NCBI RefSeq assembly: GCF_000277125.1
Contig: NC_016946.1
Coordinates: 5,270,001-5,334,000 of the forward strand
Source of the DNA: Mycobacterium intracellulare ATCC 13950
GTDB taxonomy: Bacteria > Actinomycetota > Actinomycetes > Mycobacteriales > Mycobacteriaceae
Direction: 5' to 3'
Length of the DNA: 64,000 nt
In this document: one piece after another, positions 52,477 through 61,898 of the stretch
Numbering within the stretch: the first letter of the stretch is position 1
Layout of the letters: each line of letters opens with the position of its first letter
Notes under the pieces: generated by a model
Told to the model about the DNA's origin: nothing
Database searches by the model: none
The model's input: the letters and a program-made list of their open reading frames with translations, nothing else
Program-made: the position numbers and the translations under genes

Positions 52477-54743
52477 GCACGCCCCCGCGAAACATCGACG
52501 AGGGCACCCTGCCCAAGGACACGCCGGCCGCCGCACCCCCCATCGAGCTCGAGATCACCGGGATGACCTGCGCCTCCTGCGCCGCCCGGATCGAAAGAAA
52601 GCTCAACAAGCTCGCCGGCGTCTCGGCCACCGTCAACTATGCGACCGAGACGGCCGCCGTCAGCGCCCCCGCCGGGTACGACCCACGGATCCTGATCGCC
52701 GAGGTCGAAAAGGCCGGTTACGCGGCCGCCCTGCCGCGACGTTCGCCGGTGCGCGACGCCGAGCTGACTTCGCTGCGCCGGCGGCTGATCGCCGCCGCCG
52801 TGCTGGCCGGCCCGGTGATCGCCATGGCCATGGTTCCCGCGTGGCAGTTTCACCACTGGCACTGGGCGTCGCTGGCGCTGACGGCGCCGGTCGTCCTGTG
52901 GTGCGGGCTGCCCTTCCACGCGGCCGCCTGGGCCAACCTCAAACACGGCGTCGCCACCATGGACACCCTGGTCTCGATCGGGACCCTGGCCGCGTTCCTG
53001 TGGTCGCTCTACGCGCTGTTCCTCGGGACAGCCGCCCAGCCGGGCATGCAGCACGACTTCGAGCTCACGGTCGGGCGCGATGACGCCCCGTGCCACGTCT
53101 ACTTCGAGGTGGCCGCCGGCGTCACGCTGTTCGTCCTGGCCGGCCGTTATTTCGAGAAGCGGGCCAAGCGGTCCGCCGGCGACGCGCTGCGCGCGCTGGT
53201 GGCGCTGGGCGCCAAGGACGTCGGGGTCTTGCGTGACGGCACCGAGACCCGGCTCCCGATCGAGCGGCTCGCGGTGGGTGACCAGTTCGTGGTGCGTCCC
53301 GGGGAACGGATCGCGACCGACGGGGTCGTCGTCACGGGTTCCTCGGCGGTCGACGCATCGATGCTGACCGGCGAGTCGGTGCCCGTCGAGGTCGGAGCGG
53401 GCGACGCCGTCACCGGCGGCACCGTCAACGCCGGGGGCCGGCTTGTCGTCCGGGCCACCGGGATTGGCGACGACACCCAGCTGGCGCAGATGGCCAAGCT
53501 CGTCGAACGGGCCCAATCGGGCAAGGCACGGGTGCAGCGCCTCGCGGACCGGGTCTCCGGCGTGTTCGTTCCCGTCGTCCTGGCGCTCGCGGTGGCGACC
53601 CTGGGCGGCTGGCTCGCGGCGGGCTTCTCGGCCACCACCGCGCTGACGGCCGCCGTCGCGGTGCTCATCATCGCCTGCCCGTGCGCGATGGGCCTCGCGA
53701 CTCCGACCGCCCTACTGGTCGGCACCGGCCGCGCGGCCCAGCTCGGCGTCCTCATCCAGGGGCCCGAAGTGCTGGAGTCCACCCGCAGGATCGACACGAT
53801 CGTGCTCGACAAGACCGGCACCGTCACCACCGGCCGAATGGCCCTGGTCGACGTGGTCGCCGGGGCGGGAACCGATCGCGCCACGCTGTTGCGCTACGCC
53901 GGTGCCCTGGAGGCCGCCTCCGAACATCCGGTCGCGCAGGCCATCGCCCGGGCCGCTGCGGCGCAGCTCGGCGCGCTCCCCACGCCCGCCGATTTCGCGG
54001 GTGTCCACGGCATGGGCGTGCACGGCACGGTCGACGGCCACGCCGTCGTCGTCGGGCGCGCGAGCCTGATGGACGAGCGCGGTGCGCGCCTCGACGCCGC
54101 GCTCGCCGCGGCCAAATCCCGCGCGGAGGGCGACGGCAAGACGGCCGTCGTCGTCGGCTGGGACGGCGCGGCGCGGGGGCTCCTGGTGCTCGCCGACACC
54201 GTCAAGCCGTCCAGCGGCGACGCCGTGCGCCAGTTGCAGCGACTCGGCCTGACCCCGGTGCTGCTCACCGGCGACAACCACACCGTCGCCGCCCGCATCG
54301 CCGCCGAACTCGGCATCGCCGAGGTGATCGCCGAGGCGATGCCCGACGACAAGGTCGCGGCCGTCAAGCGTCTGCAAGCCGAGGGCAAGGTGGTCGCCAT
54401 GGTCGGCGACGGCGTCAACGACGCCGCCGCGCTGGCCGCCGCCGATCTGGGTCTGGCCATGGGCGCGGGCACCGATGTCGCGATCGAGGCGGCCGACCTC
54501 ACCGTGATCCGCGACGACCTGCGGGCGGCCGTGGACGCGATCCGGCTCTCCCGCCGGACGCTGGCCACCATCAAGACCAACCTGGTGTGGGCGTTCGGCT
54601 ACAACCTCGCCGCGATCCCCCTCGCCGCGCTCGGCATGCTCAACCCGATGCTGGCCGGCGCCGCCATGGCGCTCTCCAGCGTTCTCGTCGTCGGCAACAG
54701 CCTGCGGCTGCGCTCATTCACCAGCGTCGTCACGGACACGTGA
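52473..54743 (+). CDS. Cu(I)-exporting P1B-type ATPase (CtpA/CtpV-like)
   Basis: Heavy-metal P-type ATPase of 756 residues. Seen: N-terminal HMA motif GMTCASC (about 31), actuator LTGESVPVE, transmembrane metal site CPC (402-404), phosphorylation site DKTGTVTTG (D446), the P1B SEHPVAQA, and [10 protein letters not shown]. In the last helices FGYNLAAIP and MALSSVLVV supply the YN and MxxSS residues of Cu(I) pumps. Longer frames upstream overlap the chaperone gene; ATG 52473 is coupled to it. Which M. tuberculosis Ctp protein is the ortholog cannot be settled here. Confidence 0.95.
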   Translation: MSTPPRNIDEGTLPKDTPAAAPPIELEITGMTCASCAARIERKLNKLAGVSATVNYATETAAVSAPAGYDPRILIAEVEKAGYAAALPRRSPVRDAELTSLRRRLIAAAVLAGPVIAMAMVPAWQFHHWHWASLALTAPVVLWCGLPFHAAAWANLKHGVATMDTLVSIGTLAAFLWSLYALFLGTAAQPGMQHDFELTVGRDDAPCHVYFEVAAGVTLFVLAGRYFEKRAKRSAGDALRALVALGAKDVGVLRDGTETRLPIERLAVGDQFVVRPGERIATDGVVVTGSSAVDASMLTGESVPVEVGAGDAVTGGTVNAGGRLVVRATGIGDDTQLAQMAKLVERAQSGKARVQRLADRVSGVFVPVVLALAVATLGGWLAAGFSATTALTAAVAVLIIACPCAMGLATPTALLVGTGRAAQLGVLIQGPEVLESTRRIDTIVLDKTGTVTTGRMALVDVVAGAGTDRATLLRYAGALEAASEHPVAQAIARAAAAQLGALPTPADFAGVHGMGVHGTVDGHAVVVGRASLMDERGARLDAALAAAKSRAEGDGKTAVVVGWDGAARGLLVLADTVKPSSGDAVRQLQRLGLTPVLLTGDNHTVAARIAAELGIAEVIAEAMPDDKVAAVKRLQAEGKVVAMVGDGVNDAAALAAADLGLAMGAGTDVAIEAADLTVIRDDLRAAVDAIRLSRRTLATIKTNLVWAFGYNLAAIPLAALGMLNPMLAGAAMALSSVLVVGNSLRLRSFTSVVTDT

Positions 54744-54888
54744 ACCCGGCGAAGCGTAGGCCGGCGGGCCGCGATCGTATGGGATAGTGAGTCCGGCCAC
54801 CGGCCGCCGAGACGCCGCCCGGCCCCTTGACGATCACGACAATCACCGCACCCTCGCGCAGCGATCGATCTAGCAAAGGTCACGACCG

Positions 54889-56277
54889 TTGGAGCAGTTC
54901 TTCGGGCAACTGTCCCTGCTGCATGGCTGGTTTCCGCCCGCCGTTCAGGGCCTCGCGTTGCTCGTGCTGATCGTCGCGATCCAATGGCGCGCGCGAAGTT
55001 GGCTCAAGCGAGTGCTGCCCGTGGCGCTGATCGCGGCCGTCGCGGTGACCGCGCTGTCGCGCTGGTACATCACCTCGCTCGGGGTGGCCGGGGATCCCGC
55101 GCCGACGACGCTGTGGTTGTGGATCGCGATGAGCGGCCTGGCCGCCGCGGTGTTCCTGGTGGGCTGGCGGGGCGCGCGCTGGTGGCGCCGCGGGGTGGCC
55201 GTGCTGTCGATACCGCTGTGCGTCCTGTGCGCGGGCATGGCGCTCAACGGCTGGGTGGGCTACTTCCCCACGGCGCTGGCCGCGTGGAACCAGCTGACCT
55301 CGGTGCCGTTGCCCGACCAGGTCGACCGCCTGCGCGTCACCGAGATGCAGATCGCGGGAACGAGGCCCACCAAGGGCGTCGTGGTGCCGGTCGACATCGA
55401 CTCCTCGGCCTCCCATTTCGCCCACCGGCGGGAATTGGTCTATCTGCCACCGGCATGGTTCAACAGCAATCCCCCGCCCCGGCTGCCGGCCGTCATGATG
55501 ATCAGCTCGGCCTTCAACACCCCGGCGGATTGGCTGGGTCCGGGCGGCGCCTTCACCGCCATCGACAACTTCGCCGCCGCGCATCACGGTTTCTCGCCGG
55601 TGCTGGTGTTCGTCGATCCGACCGGGTCGTTCGACAACGACACCGAGTGCGTCAACGGCCCCCGCGGCAACGCCGCCGACCACCTTTCCAAAGACGTCAT
55701 CCCGTTCACGGTGTCGAACTTCGGCGTCAGCGCCGATCGGGCCAACTGGGGCGTCGCCGGCTGGTCGATGGGCGGTACCTGCGCCGTCGACCTGGCCGTC
55801 ATGCACCCGGAGCTGTTCAGCGCGTTCGTGGACATCGCGGGCGACCGCGGTCCCAACGTCGGCTCCAAGGACCAGTCCGTCGCGCGGCTGTTCGGCGGGG
55901 ATCAGGCCGCGTGGGCCGCCTTCGACCCGGTCACCGTGATGACCAAGCACGGTCACTACGCCGGCCTGTCCGGATGGTTCGACGTGCCCGTCTCCTCGGG
56001 GCCCGGCAACGTCGCCGAACAGGCCAGTCCGACCCTCGTCGCGTCCAGCGATCCCGCCGCCAACCCCGAGGGCCAGGACGCCGCCGCGAGGTCGCTGTGT
56101 GCGGTCGGCACCGCGCACGGCATCGCCTGTGCGGTGGTCACCCAGGAGGGCAAGCACGACTGGCCGTTTGCCGCCCAGGCGTTTGCCACCGCCCTGCCGT
56201 GGCTGGCTTTTACGCTTGGAACTCCCGCCGCCGAACCCGTGCAATTGCCGCAACGCGGCGCCGGCGAACCGCATTGA
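54889..56277 (+). CDS. Membrane-anchored esterase of the mycolyltransferase-like alpha/beta hydrolase group
   Basis: A 462-residue protein: three to four transmembrane helices in residues 15-125 (LALLVLIVAIQW, VLPVALIAAVAVTAL, LWIAMSGLAAAVFLVGW), then an alpha/beta hydrolase domain with nucleophile GWSMGG (about residue 293) and a late His in EGKHDWPFA. The order matches mycobacterial proteins such as Rv0519c and Rv0774c, related to esterase D and antigen 85. The domain should face the periplasm. TTG 54889 has AAAGG nine bases upstream. Acyl-transfer or esterase activity on envelope lipids is inferred. Confidence 0.88.
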   Translation: MEQFFGQLSLLHGWFPPAVQGLALLVLIVAIQWRARSWLKRVLPVALIAAVAVTALSRWYITSLGVAGDPAPTTLWLWIAMSGLAAAVFLVGWRGARWWRRGVAVLSIPLCVLCAGMALNGWVGYFPTALAAWNQLTSVPLPDQVDRLRVTEMQIAGTRPTKGVVVPVDIDSSASHFAHRRELVYLPPAWFNSNPPPRLPAVMMISSAFNTPADWLGPGGAFTAIDNFAAAHHGFSPVLVFVDPTGSFDNDTECVNGPRGNAADHLSKDVIPFTVSNFGVSADRANWGVAGWSMGGTCAVDLAVMHPELFSAFVDIAGDRGPNVGSKDQSVARLFGGDQAAWAAFDPVTVMTKHGHYAGLSGWFDVPVSSGPGNVAEQASPTLVASSDPAANPEGQDAAARSLCAVGTAHGIACAVVTQEGKHDWPFAAQAFATALPWLAFTLGTPAAEPVQLPQRGAGEPH

Positions 56278-56415
56278 TCCTCGCTGGTCGGGTCGCCGTC
56301 AGCGGCCGCGATGTCCGCCGAGAGAATTCACAGCTGACCCTCCCGTAACGCAGCCGACTATTTGGGCCTTTGAATGGTACGGTTCGCTGCTGTGGCCTCG
56401 GTGTTTTGCGCGAAC

Positions 56416-56438
56416 GGCGGTCCCTGCGGGGACCCGCC
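56416..56438. other. GC-rich hairpin in the leader before the deacetylase gene
   Basis: GGCGGTCCC, loop TGCG, GGGACCCGCC: 9-bp stem with one bulge, in the 257-bp gap 56278-56534. No T-run follows, so it is not a standard terminator. Confidence 0.35.
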
Positions 56439-56534
56439 CGGTACGCAACGCGCCGCCATCCGTTTCCGAATGACCGGGCTGAATTCTCCTTTTCTGCGCC
56501 CATCCCTTTTGATCGACGTCGCCCCTTCGCAGCC

Positions 56535-57344
56535 ATGAACCGCCGCCAGTTTCTTGGATCGCTCGCCGCGTCGGTGGTTGCCGGCGTCGGGACGGCGCGG
56601 CTCATCGTCGACCCGCAGCCGCGCACGTTCGCCCAGACGCCCGGCGTCGACATACCGACTTCGGGCCCGACCGCCCCGCAGGCCCTGCTGCCGCCCCCGC
56701 CGCTCAGCGCCCGCATCCCCCTGCCCGGCGGCGGCGCATTGATGAAGCTCCCGGGCGAAGGCGACCTGCTCGCGCTGACCGTCGACGACGGCGTGAACAG
56801 CGAAGTGGTCCGTGCCTACACGCAGTTCGCCAGGGACACCGGCGTGCGGCTGACGTACTTCGTGAACGGGATCTACGACTCGTGGACCGAAAACTCCGAG
56901 CTGCTCCGGCCGTTGGTCGACAGCGGGCAGATCCAACTCGGCAACCACACCTGGTCACACCCGGACCTGACCACACTGACCAAAGAGCAAGTCGCCGAAC
57001 AGCTCACACGAAACGACACGTTCTTGAAGAAGACGTACGGCATCGGCGCGAAACCCTATTGGCGCCCGCCCTACGCCAAGCGCAACGCCGCCGTGGATGC
57101 CGTGGCCGCCGACCTCGGTTACAAGGTGCCCACCTTGTGGTCGGGTTCGCTGTCGGATTCGACGTTGATCACCGAGGACTACATCGTGCAGATGGCCGAC
57201 CAGTACTTCACGCCGCAGGCCATCGTGATCGGGCACCTCAATCATCTGCCGGTGACGCACGTCTATCCGCAGCTCGTCGACATCATCCGCGACCGCAACC
57301 TGCGCACCGTCACGCTCAACGACGTGTTCCTCAAGACACCCTGA
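56535..57344 (+). CDS. Exported polysaccharide deacetylase, Tat signal
   Basis: A 269-residue protein beginning MNRRQFLGSLAASVVAGVGT, a twin-arginine (Tat) signal. A proline-rich linker (to about 65) leads to a NodB-type deacetylase domain: LTVDDGVNSE (metal Asp pair, Val instead of the usual Phe), GNHTWSHPDL (two metal His), RPPYAKRN and a late GHLNH. Such enzymes remove acetyl groups from peptidoglycan or glycans outside the cell. ATG 56535 is chosen for the signal peptide; the upstream frame has no support and no ribosome site is obvious. Confidence 0.9.
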   Translation: MNRRQFLGSLAASVVAGVGTARLIVDPQPRTFAQTPGVDIPTSGPTAPQALLPPPPLSARIPLPGGGALMKLPGEGDLLALTVDDGVNSEVVRAYTQFARDTGVRLTYFVNGIYDSWTENSELLRPLVDSGQIQLGNHTWSHPDLTTLTKEQVAEQLTRNDTFLKKTYGIGAKPYWRPPYAKRNAAVDAVAADLGYKVPTLWSGSLSDSTLITEDYIVQMADQYFTPQAIVIGHLNHLPVTHVYPQLVDIIRDRNLRTVTLNDVFLKTP

Positions 57345-57498
57345 CGGCGGCTACCGCCGGCGCCGGGCGCGGACTCGTTGGCCGACAACGTCTTCGACGT
57401 CTCGCGTGGATCCCCCAGTCGGCGCTCGCGCAGAAGCCGCGCTCCGGTGAGCCGAGCCCCTGGGCGGAAGAGGCGGCCGGAATTCCGTTAACCGCGAG

Positions 57499-57518
57499 AT
57501 CTCTAAAAAATTAGAGAT
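57499..57518. other. AT-rich perfect hairpin before the lipase gene
   Basis: ATCTCTAA, AAAA, TTAGAGAT: perfect 8-bp arms with a 4-nt centre, an isolated AT-rich patch in GC-rich DNA, about 42 bp before the lipase ATG. Operator or promoter element more likely than terminator. Confidence 0.45.
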
Positions 57519-57559
57519 TGCTCTTCCGCTGGCGGGCGGTCCATTGTTACCGTTCCGTA

Positions 57560-58849
57560 ATGCATCGGGCCGGGGGAGTATTCACAGTACTGCTGATAAT
57601 TGCTTCGGCTCTGGTGGGCACCGGAATTGCGCGCGCCGACGGCGGGGACGAGCCGCAGTATGCGGACTTTTATGCCGCGCCGGATCCGCTGCCGCCCGGT
57701 AAACCCGGCGACCTGATCCGCACCGAACCGTCGCGGCTGGTGCTGGAGCCCTCCGGCCAGCTGGGCGCGATCATGGCGACCGGCACGCGAATCATGTACC
57801 GCAGCACCGACACCCGGGGCAACCCGATCGCGGTGACGGGCACCTATTTCGAGCCCTACAACGACTGGCCGGGCGCCGGGCCGCGCCCGTTGATCAGTTA
57901 CGCGCCGGGTACCCAGGGGCAGGGCAATCAGTGTGCGCCGTCGCGAATGTTCAACCAGGGCATTCACTATTCGGGTGGCTGGGACATCATGTTCAACTAC
58001 GAGGAACTGTTCGTCGCCACCATGGTCGCGCGCGGCTTCGCCATTGTGATGACCGACTACGAGGGCCTGGGCACCGCGCCGATGCACACGTATGTGGGGC
58101 GGGTGGCCGAGGGACAGGCGGTGCTCGATGCCGCCCGCGCCGCCATGCGCCTACCCGGCACGTCGCTGGATCCGCATGGGCCCGTGGCGTTTTGGGGCTA
58201 TTCGCAGGGCGGCGGCGCGACCGCGTCGGCGGCCGAGCTCGCCTCGCAATACGCCCCCGACCTTCACATCGTGGGCACCTACGCCGGGGCGCCACCCGCC
58301 GACCTCAAGGAGCTGTTGCCCTACGCCGACGGCAGCGCGCTGGTCGGCGTCGTCGGGTACGCGCTCAACAGCGTCATGGCCGCCTATCCCGAGTTCGCCG
58401 ACATCATTCGCTCCAAGATGACGCCGCGCGGGTTGGCGATGCTGGAATCGGTGTCACGCCAATGCGTCGGACAGACGTTGCTGGACTTCATGTTTCGTCA
58501 CATACAGCCCTACTTCACCGAGGACATCAATCAGCTGGTGAACGAGGAGCCGTTCAACAGCCTGTTCGAGGCGCAACGGCTCGGCCGCTTCAAACCGAAC
58601 GCGCCGGTGATGATCGACAGCAATCGCTACGACCCGCTGGTGCCGTGGACCGCGGCCAACCAGCTCGGGCGCGACTGGTGTGCCCAGGACGCCGACGTCG
58701 AATTCCGCACCAACGAAGAGCCGCCGTTCCTCAACAAGCTCGTCATCAACCACGCGCTGCCGATGCTGGTCGACGGCGAACCGGCGATGCAATGGATCGC
58801 CGCCCGCTTCAACGGCGAGCCCACCACGCCGAACTGCGGCCAGTTCTAA
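57560..58849 (+). CDS. Secreted lipase (LIP family, alpha/beta hydrolase)
   Basis: Exported lipase of 429 residues. Seen: signal peptide MHRAGGVFTVLLIIASALVG ending ARA-DGG, YAPGTQGQGNQCAPS (oxyanion region), nucleophile GYSQGGGATASAAE (about residue 217), DSNRYDPLVPW with the Asp and INHALPM with the His, all as in secretory lipases of PF03583. ATG 57560 gives a normal signal peptide; a TTG 14 codons upstream overlaps the AT-rich hairpin. Probable role: hydrolysis of host or envelope acylglycerols. Confidence 0.92.
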   Translation: MHRAGGVFTVLLIIASALVGTGIARADGGDEPQYADFYAAPDPLPPGKPGDLIRTEPSRLVLEPSGQLGAIMATGTRIMYRSTDTRGNPIAVTGTYFEPYNDWPGAGPRPLISYAPGTQGQGNQCAPSRMFNQGIHYSGGWDIMFNYEELFVATMVARGFAIVMTDYEGLGTAPMHTYVGRVAEGQAVLDAARAAMRLPGTSLDPHGPVAFWGYSQGGGATASAAELASQYAPDLHIVGTYAGAPPADLKELLPYADGSALVGVVGYALNSVMAAYPEFADIIRSKMTPRGLAMLESVSRQCVGQTLLDFMFRHIQPYFTEDINQLVNEEPFNSLFEAQRLGRFKPNAPVMIDSNRYDPLVPWTAANQLGRDWCAQDADVEFRTNEEPPFLNKLVINHALPMLVDGEPAMQWIAARFNGEPTTPNCGQF

Positions 58850-58885
58850 AGCGCGGGCTAAGTCGGCGCCGATAAACTGGGGCGC

Positions 58886-59512
58886 ATCGCTGCACGCAGA
58901 AAGCACAACGCGCCCGAGCGGCGCCGCCAACTCGCCGACGCCGCGATCGAATTGCTGGGCAGCAACGGGGTGCACGGGGTCAGTCACCCGAAAGTCGACG
59001 ACCACGCGGGCGTGCCGGCCGGCACCACATCGTTTTATTTCCGGACCCGCCGGGCGCTGGTGCACGCCATCGCCACCCGGCTGGCCGAACTCGACGTCGC
59101 CGACTTTTCGATGATGGCCGAACTGGCCGAGGATCACGCCACCCAGTTCACCGGCACCGCCGGCCTGGCCCGCATCGTCATGTACGTCAACAGCGAACCC
59201 TGGCTCACCCGCGCCAAGGCCCGCTACGAGCTGGCGCTGCTGGCCGGCCGGGACCCGGAACTGGCCGCGGCCCTTAGTGAGTCGGCGGACCGGCTCTACG
59301 CCCTGGCCCGCGACGTCGTCACCCAGTGGCACCCCGAGGGCAGCGCGCCGGATCCGGCATTGGTCGACGACCAGGCGACCGCCACCCTGGCCTTCATCAA
59401 CGGGATCATGCTGACCTTCGTCGCGGGCCAGCCGGCCGTCGACGACCCCGAGCACCTCGACCGGCTCATCCAGGGCGTCATCGCCGGCGTCGCGCACGTG
59501 CGCGGTGACTGA
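58886..59512 (+). CDS. TetR-family regulator with no canonical start codon
   Basis: A TetR repressor whose helix-turn-helix is complete (RRRQLADAAIELLGSNGVHGVSHPKV... TTSFYFRTRRALVHA), followed by a ligand domain. Upstream of TTG 58952, which would delete the first helix, the frame is open back to a TAA at 58859 but has no ATG, GTG or TTG. ATC 58886 would give the family-typical beginning (M)AARRKHNAPERRRQ and 208 residues; CTG 58877 is the other option. Thus it either uses a rare start or is annotated short. It follows the lipase by 36 bp and may control it. Confidence 0.8.
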   Translation: MAARRKHNAPERRRQLADAAIELLGSNGVHGVSHPKVDDHAGVPAGTTSFYFRTRRALVHAIATRLAELDVADFSMMAELAEDHATQFTGTAGLARIVMYVNSEPWLTRAKARYELALLAGRDPELAAALSESADRLYALARDVVTQWHPEGSAPDPALVDDQATATLAFINGIMLTFVAGQPAVDDPEHLDRLIQGVIAGVAHVRGD

Positions 59513-59520
59513 CCGCCTCG

Positions 59521-60129
59521 TCAGCGCGCGTCGAACATCCCGTCGATGAGCCGGTGCAGCACTTCCCGGGTCTCGTCGCGCGTGCGGTCCGGGTCATCGG
59601 CGGTGGCGATGACCATCGCGGCCTCGTCGAGCGCGCCGATGAGCACGTGCGCCAGCGGCCGCACCGGCTGCTCGGCCAACTCGCCGGCCCGGATCGCCTC
59701 GGTGAGCATCTGCTCGGTCATGCCCAGGCTGTACCGCTGTGCGACGTCGCGGAATCCCGCCCAGCCGAGCACGCTCGGCGCGTCCAGCAGGATCAGTTGC
59801 CGCACTTCGGGATCGGCGGACACCTCGAGCCAGGCGTCGACCGCGCCCCGGACCGCGGCCGTCGGCGTCGCCGCCCCCGACTCGGCGACCACCACGGCCA
59901 TCCGCGCCATCACATCATGCTCGACGACCTCGACGACCTCACGGAACAGCGCCGCCTTGTCGGCGAATTGGTGATACATCGCGCCGCGGGTGACCCCGGC
60001 GGCCGAGGCGATTTCGGGCGTCCCCACGTCGGCGTATCCCCGCAGGCCCCAGAGTTTGCGGGCAGCCGCGATCAGCGCCTCGCGGGTGGCCGCGGAGCGC
60101 TCCTCCTGGGTGCGTCTCTTGCTTTCCAT
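59521..60129 (-). CDS. TetR-family regulator
   Basis: Repressor of 202 residues: EERSAATREALIAAARKLWGLRGYADVGTPEIASAAGVTRGAMYHQFADKAALFREV is a complete TetR DNA-binding domain, followed by a helical ligand domain. ATG 60129. Divergent from the alpha/beta hydrolase at 60198; the 68-bp gap carries three alternating half-sites, so it should repress both genes. Ligand unknown. Confidence 0.94.
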   Translation of the reverse strand: MESKRRTQEERSAATREALIAAARKLWGLRGYADVGTPEIASAAGVTRGAMYHQFADKAALFREVVEVVEHDVMARMAVVVAESGAATPTAAVRGAVDAWLEVSADPEVRQLILLDAPSVLGWAGFRDVAQRYSLGMTEQMLTEAIRAGELAEQPVRPLAHVLIGALDEAAMVIATADDPDRTRDETREVLHRLIDGMFDAR

Positions 60130-60134
60130 ACAAC

Positions 60135-60172
60135 CTGTTGGTAACTTACGAACAGACAGCCTGTTTGTAAGT
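60135..60172. promoter_or_regulatory. Three alternating half-sites, TetR operator
   Basis: CTGTTGGTAA (60135), TTACGAACAG (60146) and CTGTTTGTAA (60161) form two overlapping palindromes; the second, ACTTACGAACAG to CTGTTTGTAAGT, has one mismatch in 12 bp. Confidence 0.75.
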
Positions 60173-60197
60173 GTATCTCTGACGTAGGAGTCCTCAT

Positions 60198-61028
60198 ATG
60201 TCGACGATCGACATTAGTGCCGGAACCATCCATTACGAAGCAACCGGACCCGAGAACGGCAGGCCCGTGGTCTTCGTGCACGGTTACATGATGGGCGGCC
60301 AACTGTGGCGCCAGGTCAGCGAACGGCTGGCCGCCCGCGGATTGCGGTGCATCGCCCCGACCTGGCCGCTGGGCGCGCACCCCGAGCCGCTGCGCCGCGG
60401 CGCCGATCGCACCATCACCGGCGTGGCGGCCATGGTCGCCGAGGCGCTCGCCGCGCTCAACCTCGAGGACGTGGTGCTGGTCGGCAACGACACCGGCGGC
60501 GTCATCACCCAGTTGGTCGCCGTGCACCACCGCGAGCGGCTGGGCGCGCTGGTGCTCACGAGTTGCGATGCGTTCGAACACTTTCCACCGCCGATCCTCA
60601 AACCGGTGATCCTGGCGGCCAAGTCGAAGACGACGTTCCGGGCCGTCGCCCAGGCCATGCGGGTGCCCACGGTGCGCAAGCGCGCGTTCGACGGCCTGAC
60701 GCACCGCAACATCGACGACCTCACCGAGCTCTGGGTGCGCCCGGCGCAGTCGCTGCCGGCGGTCGCCGAGGACCTGCGCCAGTTCACCCTTTCCATGCGC
60801 CCCGAGGTGACGACGACGGTGGCGGCCAGGCTGTACGACTTCGACAAGCCGACGCTCGTCGCGTGGTCGGCCGACGACCTGTTCTTCGAGCAGGAGGACG
60901 GCGCCCGGCTGGCGGCGACCATCCCCAACGCCCGCCTCGAGGTGATCGCCGGGGCGCGGACGTTCTCCATGGTCGACCAGCCGGACCGCCTGGCCGATCT
61001 GCTGTCGACGGTCGCGGTGCGCGCGTAA
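60198..61028 (+). CDS. Alpha/beta hydrolase with Asp nucleophile elbow
   Basis: Hydrolase of 276 residues: HGYMMGG oxyanion region, nucleophile elbow VGNDTGG with Asp98 in place of Ser, SADDLFF for the acidic residue. An Asp nucleophile is typical of haloalkane dehalogenases and epoxide hydrolases. The C-terminal segment reads GARTFSMVDQPDRLA, where relatives normally have a His, so the catalytic base may be missing or displaced. ATG 60198 has GTAGGAGTCCTC upstream. Under the divergent TetR gene. Substrate unknown. Confidence 0.9.
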   Translation: MSTIDISAGTIHYEATGPENGRPVVFVHGYMMGGQLWRQVSERLAARGLRCIAPTWPLGAHPEPLRRGADRTITGVAAMVAEALAALNLEDVVLVGNDTGGVITQLVAVHHRERLGALVLTSCDAFEHFPPPILKPVILAAKSKTTFRAVAQAMRVPTVRKRAFDGLTHRNIDDLTELWVRPAQSLPAVAEDLRQFTLSMRPEVTTTVAARLYDFDKPTLVAWSADDLFFEQEDGARLAATIPNARLEVIAGARTFSMVDQPDRLADLLSTVAVRA

Positions 61029-61047
61029 CGCATTCTGCTTCGCGGTC

Positions 61048-61098
61048 GTAACGCCACGGCGGAGATCCGAGCGGGATTTCGCCGTGGCGTTACGCTCG
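61048..61098. repeat. Palindromic intergenic element, copy B
   Basis: GTAACGCCACGGCG, an 18-nt loop, CGCCGTGGCGTTACGCTCG. Arms pair perfectly over 15 bp (61047-61061 with 61080-61094). It ends 5 bp before the SDR start at 61104 and matches copy A at 12936 in layout and arm sequence. Confidence 0.75.
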
Positions 61099-61103
61099 CG
61101 GGC

Positions 61104-61865
61104 ATGGAACATGTCCTGCAGGGCCGGCGGATCCTGGTGACCGGCGCCGCCACCGGCATCGGCGCCGCCGCGGTAGGGGTCCTGATCGAGGCGGGCGCCG
61201 AGGTGGCCGCGACCTATCACCGGACGCCGCCACCGGAGGGCCTCGCCGCCAAGTGGTTTCAGTGCGACGCGCGTGATCCCGACGGCGTCTCGGCGACGGT
61301 CACGGACGCGGCGCACCACCTGGGCGGGCTCGACGTGCTGGTGAACGCCGCGGGGCTCTGGCAGGCCGGCATCCCCGGCTATATCGGCGCCGACGACATC
61401 TCGTTCCTGTTGGACACCAACGTCAAGGCAACCATCCTCACCAACCAGGCCGCCTACGCCGTCATGAGGGACCAGGACCCCAAGGGCGGACGGATCATCA
61501 ACTTCGGCTCGTCGGAAGCCGTTATGGGCAGCCCGATCTCGGCCGTCTACGCCGCGACCAAGGGCGCGGTGCAGGCGTGGACGCGGTCGGCCGCCAAGGC
61601 CTGGGCCGCCGACAACGTCACCGTCAACGCCCTGGCTCCCGCCGTGCAGACGCCGGGTGCCGACCGGCTGCGCGACTTCCTCGGCCCCGACGCCGCCGCC
61701 CTGATCGATCAGCAGATGAAGATGATGATCCCGCTGGGCGGGACGCTGGGGGACCCCACCCGCGACCTCGGGCCGATGCTGGTGTTTCTGGCCGGTCCCG
61801 GCTCGGGCTTCATCACTGGGCAACTGCTGGCGGTGGACGGCGGCCTGATGATGGTGGGTGGATAG
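61104..61865 (+). CDS. SDR family oxidoreductase
   Basis: SDR of 253 residues with TGAATGIG, VNAAG, SSEAVMGS, YAATK and ITGQLLAVDGG. The start ATG lies only 5 bp after the palindromic element at 61048 and has no clear ribosome site, so translation may be leaderless or influenced by the hairpin. Co-directional with the hydrolase upstream (75 bp). Substrate unknown. Confidence 0.92.
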   Translation: MEHVLQGRRILVTGAATGIGAAAVGVLIEAGAEVAATYHRTPPPEGLAAKWFQCDARDPDGVSATVTDAAHHLGGLDVLVNAAGLWQAGIPGYIGADDISFLLDTNVKATILTNQAAYAVMRDQDPKGGRIINFGSSEAVMGSPISAVYAATKGAVQAWTRSAAKAWAADNVTVNALAPAVQTPGADRLRDFLGPDAAALIDQQMKMMIPLGGTLGDPTRDLGPMLVFLAGPGSGFITGQLLAVDGGLMMVGG

Positions 61866-61898
61866 GCGGCACGCCGACCGCCGCCGGCCGCTACTATA

